Of a stretch of DNA of 64,000 nucleotides, positions 25,696 through 35,417 are shown in pieces. Under the pieces are notes generated by a model, which did no database searches, had not been told where the DNA came from, and saw nothing but the letters and a program-made list of their open reading frames with translations. A program made the position numbers and the translations under genes. The first letter of the stretch is position 1, and each line of letters begins with the position of its first letter. Origin of the DNA: DATGKG01 sp963851325 (GTDB lineage Bacteria; Desulfobacterota; Binatia; Binatales; Binataceae). The DNA is taken from the NCBI GenBank assembly GCA_963851325.1, contig CAWKOR010000001.1:1488001-1552000 (forward strand), written 5' to 3'.

Positions 25696-27147
25696 ATGAC
25701 CGACAGGGCGGGACTTAATCGATCACACGCCATGCTCTATCACCTTCGCTCCCAATTCGCTCCCGTGCTGGCCTGTTCGCTTGCGATCGCGGTTTCGATC
25801 GCGCTCGCGAGCACGGCTCGGGCGGGTATCTCCGAAAACGTCAAGACCCAGACGCTGCCCAACGGCCTGAAGGTGCTGGTACTCGAGAATCACAAGGCGC
25901 CGGTCGCGACCTTCCACATCTTCTACAAGGTGGGTTCGCGCAACGAGCAGGTCGGCAAGACCGGACTCGCTCATTTGCTTGAACACCTGATGTTCCGCGG
26001 CACCAAGAAATACAAGCCCGAGGAAATCGATCAGATCATCCAGCAGAACGGCGGCGACCTGAATGCGATGACTTCGGAGGACTACACCGAGTATTTCGAG
26101 AACATCAATCGTGATCATCTCGATGTGCCCATCAGTCTGGAAGCCGACCGGATGGCGAACTTCGATCCCAAGGGCTTCGAGCCCGAGCGCGCGGTGGTCA
26201 TCGAGGAACGCCGGATGCGCACCGAGGACAATCCCGCCGATGCGCTCGACGAACTTGCCCGAGCGCAGGCCTACATCGAGCATCCCTATCACTGGCCCAC
26301 GGTGGGATGGATGCATGACATCCAGAATCTGACGCTGCAGGATGCACTTGCGTTTCACGCAATTTACTATTCGCCGCAGAACGCTCTGATCGTGACGGTC
26401 GGCGATTTCGACGCCGAAAAAGTCATGAAGCAGATAAGCGAGCAGTTCGGTTCAATCCCCAACGGGCCCAAGCCTCCCGTCTTCGATCAGATCGAGCCGC
26501 CGCAACAGGGTGAGCGCCACGTGGTGTTGCGGCATGCGGCGAATCTTCCGTCCTTCGAAGAATCGTTTCACGTGCCGAATATCAAGAATCCCGACGCCTA
26601 TGCGCTGGAGGTACTCTCGGAAATTCTCGCCGACGGAAAAAGCTCGCGGCTTTACAAGAGCTTGGTAGTCGACAAGCGGATGGTGGTCGGGACCAGCGCG
26701 GGTTCGAACATGCTGTCCTTCGATCCGACGCTGTTCACGTTCTCGGCACAAATGCGTCCGGGGGTCAAAACCGAAGATGTACTCGCCGAGGTCGATCGGC
26801 AAATCAAGGAGCTGCGCGAGAAGCCGGTGAGCGTCGAAGAATTGCAGAAGGCCAAGAACCTCGAACAGGCCGAATTCGTCTACGGCCAGGATTCGATCTT
26901 CAATCAGGCGATGCAGCTCGGCATCTACGAGATGCTCGGCGACTACAAGATGATCGATCAGTATCTGCCGTCGATAGATAAAGTTACCGCCGCCGATGTT
27001 CAGCGCGTCGCGCAAAAATACCTGGTCAAGGATAATCGCACGGTGGCGATCCTCGAACCGACCGGCCTGTTGCCCAAGCAGGCGGGCGGCGGCCCCAGCG
27101 GCGGGACGGTGCACCGCTCGATGAGCTTCGGCGAAGGCGGTGTGTGA
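25696..27147 (+). CDS. M16-family zinc metallopeptidase, catalytic subunit
   Basis: The 483-residue protein has a signal peptide (LACSLAIAVSIALASTARA); an ATG at 25732 is an equally good start. The inverted zinc motif H-x-x-E-H is present as HLLEH in GLAHLLEHLMFRG (about residues 92-104), with the distal Glu in the ERAVVIEERRMRTED helix. It is an exported pitrilysin/insulinase-type peptidase that degrades peptides. The next gene encodes a related protein lacking the zinc motif and overlaps by 1 bp (TGATG), as in known heterodimeric M16 pairs. Confidence 0.93.
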   Translation: MTDRAGLNRSHAMLYHLRSQFAPVLACSLAIAVSIALASTARAGISENVKTQTLPNGLKVLVLENHKAPVATFHIFYKVGSRNEQVGKTGLAHLLEHLMFRGTKKYKPEEIDQIIQQNGGDLNAMTSEDYTEYFENINRDHLDVPISLEADRMANFDPKGFEPERAVVIEERRMRTEDNPADALDELARAQAYIEHPYHWPTVGWMHDIQNLTLQDALAFHAIYYSPQNALIVTVGDFDAEKVMKQISEQFGSIPNGPKPPVFDQIEPPQQGERHVVLRHAANLPSFEESFHVPNIKNPDAYALEVLSEILADGKSSRLYKSLVVDKRMVVGTSAGSNMLSFDPTLFTFSAQMRPGVKTEDVLAEVDRQIKELREKPVSVEELQKAKNLEQAEFVYGQDSIFNQAMQLGIYEMLGDYKMIDQYLPSIDKVTAADVQRVAQKYLVKDNRTVAILEPTGLLPKQAGGGPSGGTVHRSMSFGEGGV

Positions 27148-28499
27148 TGAAGTATCGATCCACTACTTCGGCAATTGCCGCGTTGCTCGCGCTCGGCTTG
27201 TTGGCCACTCGCGCGGATGCGCTGGATATAAAACGAATGACGCTATCCAATGGCGCCGTCGTGATGGTCTCCGAGCAGCATCTGCTGCCGATGGTGACGG
27301 TCGGGATCGCATTCGATGCAGGTTCGCGCCGCGATCCGAAGGGCAAGGAAGGACTGGCGGAACTTACCGCCAACAGCCTGACCCAGGGCACCAAAGACCT
27401 CACCGCGACGGAATTCAACCAAAAGGTTGATTTCATGGGGAGCGAAATCTCGGTGGGCGCGAGCCGTGACTTCGCCAGCGCCAGTTTCACCTCGCTCAAG
27501 AAATATGAAGATCAGACGCTTGGTTTACTCGCGCAGGTGCTGACCAATCCGGGACTGCGCCCGGCGGATATCGAGCGCAAGCGCGCCGAAATGGTCGCCG
27601 CCATCAATGCGGAAGAGGAATCGCCTCGCTACGTTGCGGAAGTAACCTTCGGCAAGACGCTGTTCGGTCCCGACAGCCCTTACGGCCACCCCTCCGAAGG
27701 ATTCAAGGACACCACCGCGAAACTTACGCCCGAGGATGTCAAAAAGTTTTACCATGATTTCTACAAGATGGGCGGCGCCGTCATCGCGGTTGCCGGCAAC
27801 GTCACCGCCGACGAAATCAAGGCTAAGCTCGAAAAGCAGTTCGCCGCTTTGCAGGGTGCGGTGCCTCAACAGCCGGCGCCGCCCGCGCCCACCGTGGCGC
27901 CTGGAATTCATCCCACGCTCATCAATCAGAATGTCGCGCAGGCCACCGTGATACTCGGCTTCGGCGGCGTCGAGCGTTCCAATCCCGACTACTACAAACT
28001 CCAGGTGATGAACCACATCCTGGGCGGCGGCGGGCTCACCTCGCGCCTGATGAAGGAAGTGCGCAGCAAGAAAGGCCTCGTCTATGGAGTGGGCAGCGGA
28101 TTTGATGCGGGAAAATTCCCCGGCTCGTTCCGCACCATCCTCCAGACCAAGAACAAGAGCGCCAACGAGGCTATCGCCGCGACGCTCCAACAGATTCGCC
28201 TGATGCAGGAACAGCCGGTCACCGAAGAGGAACTCGGTTCCACCAAGAAGTACCTGGTCGGCAGCTTCCCGCTCAAGTACGACACCCTGAGCAAGATCGA
28301 CAGCTTTATGCTGCAGGTCGAGCTATATGGTCTCGGGCTCGACTATCCCCAGCGCTATCCGAAACTGGTCGAAGACGTGACGCGAGACGACGTGCTGGCA
28401 GGCGCGAAGAAATATCTGCATCCCGACGCGGCGATCCTCGTGGTCGTCGCCAATCAGCAGGAAGCCGCCATCAAGGTGGATAGCCTTTTGCCGCATTGA
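27147..28499 (+). CDS. M16-family peptidase-like protein, non-catalytic subunit
   Basis: The 450-residue protein has a signal peptide (AIAALLALGLLATRADA) and two M16 domains. Where the zinc motif should be, it reads GLAELTANSLTQGT, so the H-x-x-E-H ligands are absent. A Gly-rich C-terminal substrate-binding block (ILGGGGLTSRLMKEVRSKKG) is conserved. It is expected to pair with the upstream catalytic subunit in the periplasm, as processing-peptidase alpha/beta or bacterial two-gene M16B enzymes do. Its ATG overlaps the upstream stop by 1 bp. Confidence 0.92.
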   Translation: MKYRSTTSAIAALLALGLLATRADALDIKRMTLSNGAVVMVSEQHLLPMVTVGIAFDAGSRRDPKGKEGLAELTANSLTQGTKDLTATEFNQKVDFMGSEISVGASRDFASASFTSLKKYEDQTLGLLAQVLTNPGLRPADIERKRAEMVAAINAEEESPRYVAEVTFGKTLFGPDSPYGHPSEGFKDTTAKLTPEDVKKFYHDFYKMGGAVIAVAGNVTADEIKAKLEKQFAALQGAVPQQPAPPAPTVAPGIHPTLINQNVAQATVILGFGGVERSNPDYYKLQVMNHILGGGGLTSRLMKEVRSKKGLVYGVGSGFDAGKFPGSFRTILQTKNKSANEAIAATLQQIRLMQEQPVTEEELGSTKKYLVGSFPLKYDTLSKIDSFMLQVELYGLGLDYPQRYPKLVEDVTRDDVLAGAKKYLHPDAAILVVVANQQEAAIKVDSLLPH

Positions 28500-28545
28500 C
28501 CCGGAACGCCGCGGCGCGATATCCCTCGAACCGGAGAATAATGAG

Positions 28546-29163
28546 ATGAGCACCTCAAAAACGTCGTGGAAAATTCAGGGCGAGTATTTCGAATCCTGCA
28601 ACTGCGAAGTGCTATGCCCGTGCCTGTTGTCGGGCGCGACCGTACCGCCGACCGAGGGGCATTGCGATGTGGTGCTCGCGTTTCGCATCGATAAAGGAAA
28701 TTACGGCGCAACAGATATTTCGGGACTTAACGCGGCGCAGGCGCTGATCACGCCGGGTCCGATGGCGCAGGGCGGCGGCACGTTGGCGGTCTACGTCGAC
28801 AGCCGAGGGACGTCGGAACAGCGCGCGGCACTCGAAGCGATTTTCACCGGCGCGGCGGGCGGCCCGCCTTCGTTGTTCGGACCGATGATTTCGAAGCAAT
28901 TGGCTCCCAAGGCGGTCGAGATCAACTTCACGATGCAGGGCAGCGAGCGCAAACTGGTGATCCCTGGAATCACCGAGGTCACCGTCAAAGGCATCGCGGG
29001 TCGCGGCGGCAAAGACGTGGTGTGGTTCGAGAATGTCGGGCACCCGTATTCGAGCCGGCTCGCAGCCGCGAAAGGCACCGACAGCAAGTACAAGGATCAT
29101 TCGCTCAACTTCGAGAATTCGGGCCGCAACGCGCATTTCTCCGGCATCGATTGGACGAGCTGA
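28546..29163 (+). CDS. DUF1326 domain protein
   Basis: The 205-residue protein shows the DUF1326 signature: WKIQGEYFESCNCEVLCPC near the N-terminus with a C-x-C-x4-C-x-C cluster (the four Cys fall within about 10 residues), and later CDVVLAFRIDKGNYG. The cysteines suggest metal or cofactor binding. Function is unknown. The gene is followed 6 bp later by a DUF2182 membrane protein, and these two families are commonly neighbours, so they probably act together. Confidence 0.9.
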   Translation: MSTSKTSWKIQGEYFESCNCEVLCPCLLSGATVPPTEGHCDVVLAFRIDKGNYGATDISGLNAAQALITPGPMAQGGGTLAVYVDSRGTSEQRAALEAIFTGAAGGPPSLFGPMISKQLAPKAVEINFTMQGSERKLVIPGITEVTVKGIAGRGGKDVVWFENVGHPYSSRLAAAKGTDSKYKDHSLNFENSGRNAHFSGIDWTS

Positions 29164-29169
29164 TGCGCC

Positions 29170-29907
29170 GTGGCGTCCGCGCCTGAGAGCCTCGCACTAG
29201 CAACTCCTCCGATTCGCGACCGCGTGGTGCTGTGGGGCGGCATCGTCGTCATCACGGCGCTGGCGTGGATCTACCTCATCGTCATGCCGATGGGATCGAC
29301 GTCGTGGCTGGTCGACGCGACGCTGATGTTCCTGATGTGGGCGGTGATGATGGTCGCGATGATGCTGCCATCCGCCGCGCCCATGCTGGCCACCTACGCG
29401 CGCATCGCCTCGGCGCGGGAAGCATCGCGCCCCTACCATGTCTGGATGTTCGCCACCGGCTATTTCGTGGTGTGGACGGTATTCAGCCTGGCCGCCACCG
29501 TCCTCCAATACGCGCTGCAGAGCGTCGCGATCGTTTCCAACGGCATGCAAACAACGGCGCTCGCCGGGGGCGTAATTCTCGTGGCCGCCGGCATCTATCA
29601 GGTGACGCCGCTCAAGAACGTATGCCTTAAGCGCTGCCGCTCGCCGATCGGATTCTTCATGACCAACTGGCGCGACGGCGCGCGCGGCGCCTTCACCATG
29701 GGCCTTGAGCATGGCGCATTCTGCACCGGATGCTGCTGGCTGCTGATGGCGCTACTTTTTGTAGCAGGCGTGATGAACCTCGCCTGGGTCGCGGCGATTA
29801 GCGTGCTGGTGCTGCTGGAAAAGGCGGCGCCATATGGATGGGCGATCGCGCGCGTGTCGGGTATCGCGATGATCGCGGCCGGCCTGGTACTCGCAATTCG
29901 TCACTGA
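29170..29907 (+). CDS. DUF2182 predicted metal-binding membrane protein
   Basis: The 245-residue polytopic protein has about six transmembrane segments. It carries the family motifs MWAVMMVAMMLPSAAPM and LEHGAFCTGCCWLLMALLFV, with Met, His and Cys residues positioned for a soft-metal site in the membrane. The start is a GTG 6 bp after the DUF1326 stop. The pairing suggests a membrane complex, possibly for copper or another soft metal; that is inference from residues. The DUF488 gene downstream overlaps its stop by 1 bp. Confidence 0.9.
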   Translation: MASAPESLALATPPIRDRVVLWGGIVVITALAWIYLIVMPMGSTSWLVDATLMFLMWAVMMVAMMLPSAAPMLATYARIASAREASRPYHVWMFATGYFVVWTVFSLAATVLQYALQSVAIVSNGMQTTALAGGVILVAAGIYQVTPLKNVCLKRCRSPIGFFMTNWRDGARGAFTMGLEHGAFCTGCCWLLMALLFVAGVMNLAWVAAISVLVLLEKAAPYGWAIARVSGIAMIAAGLVLAIRH

Positions 29908-30443
29908 TGGTGAAAAAACGCATCTTCACGATCGGGCATTCGACGCATCCGATCGAGCAATTCCTCGCGCTGTTGTCGCAGCACGACGTCGGCGCGCTTG
30001 CCGATGTGCGATCGTATCCCTCCTCGAAACGATGGCCGCACTTTAACCAGGAAGAGCTGTCACGAGCGCTCGGTCGGGCGGACATCGAGTATCGATGGTT
30101 GAAGTCGCTGGGCGGTCGCAGGAAATCGAAGGACGCTATGTCGCTGCACAGTGCGTGGCAGATTCCCGCGTTCCGCGCGTATGCCGACTATGCCGATGGC
30201 GAGGATTTCCGCAACAGCCTCGAGGAACTCAGCTCGGTCGCGGAAGCGAAACGCGTCGCGTACATGTGTTCCGAAGGCCTGTGGTGGCGATGCCATCGGC
30301 GCATCATTTCGGATCATCTTTTGGTGCGTGGCTGGACGGTCATGCACATCATGCCGACCGGAAAACTCGTCGAGCACGCACTGCCGGGTTTTGCGCGACT
30401 CGATGCGGGCCGCCTGATTTACGATGCGACGATCGAGATCTGA
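29907..30443 (+). CDS. DUF488 family protein
   Basis: The 178-residue protein begins with KRIFTIGHSTHPIEQFL and continues ALADVRSYPSSKRWPHFN, the hallmark N-terminus of DUF488. It also has YRWLKSLGGRRKS and the late MCSEGLWWRCHRRIISDHL with the conserved Cys and His. Function is not established; the residues suggest a small enzyme acting on nucleic acid or a metabolite. The ATG overlaps the DUF2182 stop (TGATG), so the three DUF genes form one transcription unit. An earlier in-frame start would run deep into the upstream gene. Confidence 0.88.
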   Translation: MVKKRIFTIGHSTHPIEQFLALLSQHDVGALADVRSYPSSKRWPHFNQEELSRALGRADIEYRWLKSLGGRRKSKDAMSLHSAWQIPAFRAYADYADGEDFRNSLEELSSVAEAKRVAYMCSEGLWWRCHRRIISDHLLVRGWTVMHIMPTGKLVEHALPGFARLDAGRLIYDATIEI

Positions 30444-30456
30444 CTTTTCTGATCCC

Positions 30457-30478
30457 CCTCTCCCGACGAAGGGAGAGG
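30457..30478. terminator. Hairpin between convergent DUF488 and uvrA genes
   Basis: An 8-bp inverted repeat (30457-30464 with 30471-30478) with a 6-base loop lies in the 49-bp gap between two convergent genes. It is GC-rich and probably ends both transcripts. It belongs to the same general class of purine/pyrimidine hairpins as the repeats at 22 and 23.5 kb. Confidence 0.5.
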
Positions 30479-30492
30479 TTTAGGGGAGAGGT

Positions 30493-33324
30493 CTATGCCG
30501 CGGCGCGATGGTTCAGCACCTCGCGCAGGAACTGCCCGGTATGCGAATTCGCCACCTGTGCGATTTGCTCCGGCGTCCCCTTCGCGACGACATTGCCGCC
30601 GCGGTCGCCGCCCTCGGGTCCGAGATCGATGATGTAGTCGGCCGTCTTAATAACTTCGAGATTGTGCTCGATGATGATGATGGTGTTGCCCGTATCGGCC
30701 AGACGACCCAGCACCGCCAGCAGCTTCTTGATGTCGTCGAAGTGCAGCCCGGTCGTCGGCTCATCCAGGATGTAAAGGGTGCGCCCAGTCGCGCGCCGCG
30801 CCAGTTCCTTGGCCAGCTTGATGCGTTGTGCCTCGCCACCCGACAGCGTGGTCGCCGATTGCCCCAGGTGGATGTAGTCCAGGCCCACGTCGCGCAGCGT
30901 TTCGAGCTTCTGGCGAATCGGTGGCACCGATCCCATGAATTCGATGCCGTCGAGCACCGTCATGTTGAGCACTTCGGAAATGCTCTTGCCCTTGTATTGA
31001 ATCTCGAGCGTGTCGCGGTTGTAGCGTTTACCGCCGCACACTTCGCAAGTCACGTAGACGTCGGGCAGGAAGTGCATCTCGATGCGGATGATGCCGTCGC
31101 CCTCGCACGCCTCGCAGCGACCGCCCTTCACATTGAATGAGAAACGGCCCGGCCCATAACCGCGCATCCGCGCTTCGGGAAGTTGCGCAAACAGCTCCCG
31201 GATATGGGTGAACAGCCCGGTGTAGGTCGCGGGATTCGAGCGCGGGGTGCGCCCGATCGGGCTCTGATCGACATGGATCACTTTGTCGAGATTCTCTACA
31301 CCCTCGATGCTCTTGAATGCCCCCGCGCGTTCGCGGCTGCGATTGAGCTTTTGCGAGAGCGCCTTGTACAGCGTATCGAGCACCAGCGTCGACTTGCCGG
31401 ATCCCGAAACTCCAGTAACGCAGGTCACCACCCCGAGCGGAATCTGCACCGTCAGCTCGCGCAGATTGTTTTCACGCGCACCCTTGATCGTCAGCCATCG
31501 ACCGGCGAGCTGACGCCGCCGCGACGGCACCGGGATCTCGATCTCGCCCGAAAGATACTTGCCGGTCAGCGACTTGGGATTCGCCATCACCTGCGCCGGA
31601 GTTCCCTCCGCCACGATGTCGCCGCCGTGAATTCCGGCGCCCGGCCCCATATCGATGAGGTAGTCCGCCTCCAGCATGGTGTCGCGATCGTGCTCGACCA
31701 CCAGCACCGTGTTACCGAGATCGCGCAACCGCTTCAGCGTATTGAGCAGCCGCTGGTTGTCGCGCTGATGCAGTCCGATCGACGGTTCATCGAGGATGTA
31801 GAGCACTCCGACCAGGCTCGATCCGATTTGCGTCGCCAGCCGGATGCGCTGGCCCTCGCCGCCGGACAGGGTGCCCGCGGTGCGCTCGAGGGTGAGGTAA
31901 TCGAGGCCTACATCCGCGAGGAACTTGAGGCGTTCGTTCACCTCTTTGAGAATTAGTCGTGCGATTTCCTTTTCCTGAGCGCTGAGCTTGGGCGCTTCGA
32001 AGAACGCGAGCGCTTGCTTGATCGACATCGCGGTGACTTCGGAGATCGATTTGTTGTTGAATCGAACGAACAGGCTCTCCTTCTTGAGCCGCGCACCGCC
32101 GCACGCGGGACACGGCCGCATGTTCATGAAGGCTCCGAGCCATTCGCGCACCGATTCTGATTCGGTTTCCTTGTAGCGCTTGTCGAGCCATTGCAGCACA
32201 CCCTCGAACGGACGCGCGTAGCCGTGCCGATGCCCATGGCGCTCGTAGGCAAATTCGATTTCCTCGTCGCCCGAACCCTCGAGGATCTTTTTGCGCACTT
32301 TGGGCGGAATCGCTTTCCACGGCTGGTCGAGGCTGAATTTGTAGTGCACTGCGAGCGCTTCGAGGATCGGCAGGATGTAGTTCATCGTAGCCCACGGCGC
32401 GATCGCGCCGTCGGAGATGCTCAACTCGTCATTCTGAATCACCAGCTCCGGATCGAAATACATGATCGAGCCGATGCCTGAGCATTCCGCGCACGCGCCG
32501 TGCGGACTGTTGAAGGAGAACATTCGCGGGGTGATTTCCGGATACGAGATTCCGCAGTCCACGCACGCGAAGCGCTGGCTGAAATAGATCCCCTGCTCTT
32601 TCGCGCCGTCCAGCTTCTCGACCTTGAGCAGGTCCTGCCCGTACTTGAACGCGACTTCGAGTGAATCGGCCAGCCGCTTTTCGATGCCGCTGCGAATCGC
32701 AAGCCGGTCCACCATCACCTCGATGGTATGGCGCTGATTCTTGTTGAGGGTCGGTTCTTCGCCCAGCTCATAGAGCTTGCCGTCGATTTTCGCGCGCACG
32801 AATCCGGCGCGCCGCATGTCGCCCAGCTCCTTGCGATACTCGCCTTTGCGATCGCGCACGATCGGCGCGAGGACGTGAATCCTCGTGCCCTCCGGGAACT
32901 TCATGATTTGATCGACGATCTGCTGGACGCTCTGCTGGGTGATTTCGCGTCCGCAGTTGTAGCAGAACGCATGGCCCACCCGCGCGAACAGCAGTCGCAG
33001 ATAGTCATAAATCTCGGTGATGGTGCCCACCGTAGAACGTGGGTTGCGCGAGGTGGTTTTCTGCTCGATGGAAATCGCCGGCGAGAGTCCCTCAATCGAA
33101 TCGACGTCCGGCTTCTCCATCTGCTCGAGGAACTGGCGCGCATATGCAGAGAGCGACTCGACGTAGCGCCGCTGCCCCTCGGCGTAGATGGTGTCAAACG
33201 CGAGCGAAGATTTCCCCGAGCCCGACAGCCCGGTGATCACGACCAGGCGGTCGCGCGGGATCTCGAGGTTGATGTTCTTGAGGTTGTGTTCGCGCGCGCC
33301 GCGAATTATGAGCTTGTCCGCCAT
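30493..33324 (-). CDS. uvrA: Excinuclease ABC subunit A
   Basis: The 943-residue protein is full length for UvrA. Both ABC modules are visible: Walker A ITGLSGSGKSSLAFD near residue 30 and VTGVSGSGKSTLVLD near 635, signature loops LSGGEGQRIRLA and LSGGEAQRIKLA, and Walker B LYILDEPSIGLHQRD and LYILDEPTTGLHFDD. Zinc-binding CxxC pairs flank each insertion, including CEACEGDGIIRIEM. UvrA finds DNA lesions and loads UvrB. It is the last gene of a minus-strand block that also encodes Mfd, which recruits UvrA at stalled RNA polymerase. Confidence 0.99.
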   Translation of the reverse strand: MADKLIIRGAREHNLKNINLEIPRDRLVVITGLSGSGKSSLAFDTIYAEGQRRYVESLSAYARQFLEQMEKPDVDSIEGLSPAISIEQKTTSRNPRSTVGTITEIYDYLRLLFARVGHAFCYNCGREITQQSVQQIVDQIMKFPEGTRIHVLAPIVRDRKGEYRKELGDMRRAGFVRAKIDGKLYELGEEPTLNKNQRHTIEVMVDRLAIRSGIEKRLADSLEVAFKYGQDLLKVEKLDGAKEQGIYFSQRFACVDCGISYPEITPRMFSFNSPHGACAECSGIGSIMYFDPELVIQNDELSISDGAIAPWATMNYILPILEALAVHYKFSLDQPWKAIPPKVRKKILEGSGDEEIEFAYERHGHRHGYARPFEGVLQWLDKRYKETESESVREWLGAFMNMRPCPACGGARLKKESLFVRFNNKSISEVTAMSIKQALAFFEAPKLSAQEKEIARLILKEVNERLKFLADVGLDYLTLERTAGTLSGGEGQRIRLATQIGSSLVGVLYILDEPSIGLHQRDNQRLLNTLKRLRDLGNTVLVVEHDRDTMLEADYLIDMGPGAGIHGGDIVAEGTPAQVMANPKSLTGKYLSGEIEIPVPSRRRQLAGRWLTIKGARENNLRELTVQIPLGVVTCVTGVSGSGKSTLVLDTLYKALSQKLNRSRERAGAFKSIEGVENLDKVIHVDQSPIGRTPRSNPATYTGLFTHIRELFAQLPEARMRGYGPGRFSFNVKGGRCEACEGDGIIRIEMHFLPDVYVTCEVCGGKRYNRDTLEIQYKGKSISEVLNMTVLDGIEFMGSVPPIRQKLETLRDVGLDYIHLGQSATTLSGGEAQRIKLAKELARRATGRTLYILDEPTTGLHFDDIKKLLAVLGRLADTGNTIIIIEHNLEVIKTADYIIDLGPEGGDRGGNVVAKGTPEQIAQVANSHTGQFLREVLNHRAAA

Positions 33325-33328
33325 CTGC

Positions 33329-34366
33329 CTAGGCTGCCCGCCGCCCCGCGTCGCGAGCCTTTACCGCGCGCCACGCGTACTCGATTGCCGAGATCATGCT
33401 CGAAGGATTGGCGACCCCGCGCCCGGCGATATCGAACGCCGTGCCGTGGTCGGGAGAAGTTCGAATGAAGGGAAGACCGATCGTCACGTTCACCGCGCGA
33501 TCAAACTCCAGAGTCTTGAGCGCGATCAAGCCCTGGTCATGATACATAGTCACAGCTCCGTCGAAGCCAAATCGACCGTCGTGCCGGACAAAAGCGGTAT
33601 CAGGCGCCAGCGGCCCATGAGCATCGATGCCGCGTTGGCATGCGCGTCGGATCGCCGGCGCAATAATGCGAATCTCTTCCTCGCCGAACAGCCCGTTCTC
33701 GCCGCCGTGCGGGTTGAAGCCGAGCACCCCGATTCGCGGACTGGTAGCGCCTTCGTTCTCGCGCAGATGCCGATCGAGAATCACGATGGTGTCGAGCACA
33801 TTTTTCTGAGTGAGGAGGCGCGGCACCTTCGCGAGGCCCACGTGTACCGTCACCAGGGCGAGGCGCAACTCGCTGCCCGCGAACATCATTCTCCAATTTC
33901 GCGAGCGACCGACTTTTGCCATCACCTCGCTGTGCCCTGGAAAACGATGCCCGGCGCGATGCCACCACTGCTTGCTGATCGGCGCGGTCACCAGCGCATC
34001 GGCTTCGCCATCCCGAGCCATCCGCGCGCCGGCTTCCACGTATCGAAAGGAGGCATCACCACCTTCGAGGCTAGGCTTACCCGGCTGCCGCGCCTCCGGC
34101 GAAAGCGCGGTCAGAGACCATACCGCCAAGCCATTTGAAGGAACAGCCTCGCCCGGATGCCATTCAACCGGTGTCGGCGCGTCGGGCACCTGATCCGCCG
34201 CTTCGCGCATCGCTTCAAGGTCGCCGATGACCACGAACTCGGGCGAACCGGCACGCTCAGCATAGGACGCAACCGACTTCAGAACGACCTCGGGACCCAC
34301 GCCCGCCGGATCGCCCATGCTGATTGCGAGAAGTAGGGTTTTGCGCTTCCGAGTCATGCGAGCCAT
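33329..34366 (-). CDS. pdxA: 4-hydroxythreonine-4-phosphate dehydrogenase
   Basis: The 345-residue enzyme oxidises 4-phosphohydroxy-L-threonine in pyridoxal 5'-phosphate biosynthesis. The family blocks are ISMGDPAGVGPEVVLK at the N-terminus, LVTAPISKQWWHRAGHRFPGHSE with metal and substrate residues, MYHDQGLIALKTL and GTAFDIAGRG. The gene lies 27 bp after the surA-like stop and 4 bp before uvrA. A surA-pdxA neighbourhood is common in proteobacteria. Met4 (34357) is a possible alternative start. Confidence 0.97.
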   Translation of the reverse strand: MARMTRKRKTLLLAISMGDPAGVGPEVVLKSVASYAERAGSPEFVVIGDLEAMREAADQVPDAPTPVEWHPGEAVPSNGLAVWSLTALSPEARQPGKPSLEGGDASFRYVEAGARMARDGEADALVTAPISKQWWHRAGHRFPGHSEVMAKVGRSRNWRMMFAGSELRLALVTVHVGLAKVPRLLTQKNVLDTIVILDRHLRENEGATSPRIGVLGFNPHGGENGLFGEEEIRIIAPAIRRACQRGIDAHGPLAPDTAFVRHDGRFGFDGAVTMYHDQGLIALKTLEFDRAVNVTIGLPFIRTSPDHGTAFDIAGRGVANPSSMISAIEYAWRAVKARDAGRRAA

Positions 34367-34393
34367 GAATGATTTGCGCCTGGACGCGTCACC

Positions 34394-35380
34394 CTAATAC
34401 ATCGTCTCGACGTCGTGCTGCTTGACCAAATCCGTCTCGACCCAGCTCTGCAAGCGTGCGCGAGTTTGCTTATCGACCAGCCGATTGCGGATATCTTCTT
34501 TCACCACCGGCAGCGGCTTGACGCCCGGGACGTCATGCTGTTCGACCTTGATAATGTGAAATCCATGCTTGGTGCGAATTACTTCCGAGATCTGCCCGGG
34601 CTGGAGATTTTTGATGCCGGCCAGAATCTCGTCCATGATGTCGTCGGGTGAAAACATCCCGAGCTCGCCGCCCTGAGTCTTTGATTCGTCGTCGGAGTAG
34701 TGTCTCGCGAGCTCGCCGAAGTCTTCGCTGCCGGTAGCCTTCTTGCGCGCCTCGTCCGCTTTGGCCTTGGCCGCGTTCATCTCCGCCGGTGAGGCATCGG
34801 GAGCGACCGCAATCAGGATTTGCGCGAGTTTGTATTTTTCCTGCTTGACGGTGAACTCCTCGCGATGCGCGTCGTAGTAGGCCTGAATCTCTTCCGCCGG
34901 AATCGTGACGTGCTGGCGCAGTTCATCGTTGAGCATCATCGCCTTCTCGAGTTCCGTCTTGGCTTGTTTGCGGAAGTCTTCCCAGCTCATCCCGTTCGCC
35001 ATCAGCGATTGCCGGAGCTGCGCGTCGGTGATGTTGCGATCCTGTTCGACGTCCGCGATGTACCTGTCGATCTGGCTGTCTTCGATCTTTTCTTCGTATT
35101 TTTTGGTTTCCTGGGTCAGCAACTTTTGCGCAATTAATCCCTTGAGGCCTTCCTTGAAAGTCGGGTTCGAGGTTACATCGCCCGGAGGCAGCGGTCTTCC
35201 CGCGCTTTCCGCAAAGGTCCTGACTTCATGCATGGTGATGGGATCACCATCGACACTCGCGACGATCTTGTCGACTTCCTCGGCCCGGACAGTGCAAGGC
35301 GCCGCGAGCATCGCCGACGACGCCAACAGTGCGAACGCGAGCCACGCATTCGCACCGATGAAAGAGCAGATTTTTCGCAT
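34394..35380 (-). CDS. SurA-like periplasmic peptidyl-prolyl isomerase
   Basis: The 328-residue protein has a signal peptide (AWLAFALLASSAMLAAPCTVRA region), a SurA-type N-terminal chaperone domain (about 35-170, starting VDKIVASVDGDPITMHEV) and one parvulin domain (about 180-285, with KLAQILIAV, EDFGELARHYSDD, GGELGMFSPDD and HGFHIIKVE). SurA in E. coli has two parvulin domains; a single-domain version is usual outside gammaproteobacteria. It assists folding of outer-membrane proteins. It follows mfd by about 37 bp on the same strand. Confidence 0.92.
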   Translation of the reverse strand: MRKICSFIGANAWLAFALLASSAMLAAPCTVRAEEVDKIVASVDGDPITMHEVRTFAESAGRPLPPGDVTSNPTFKEGLKGLIAQKLLTQETKKYEEKIEDSQIDRYIADVEQDRNITDAQLRQSLMANGMSWEDFRKQAKTELEKAMMLNDELRQHVTIPAEEIQAYYDAHREEFTVKQEKYKLAQILIAVAPDASPAEMNAAKAKADEARKKATGSEDFGELARHYSDDESKTQGGELGMFSPDDIMDEILAGIKNLQPGQISEVIRTKHGFHIIKVEQHDVPGVKPLPVVKEDIRNRLVDKQTRARLQSWVETDLVKQHDVETMY

Positions 35381-35417
35381 CAGTAGTTTGCTTCGTTCCA
35401 GGCGGCGCAGCCTTACC

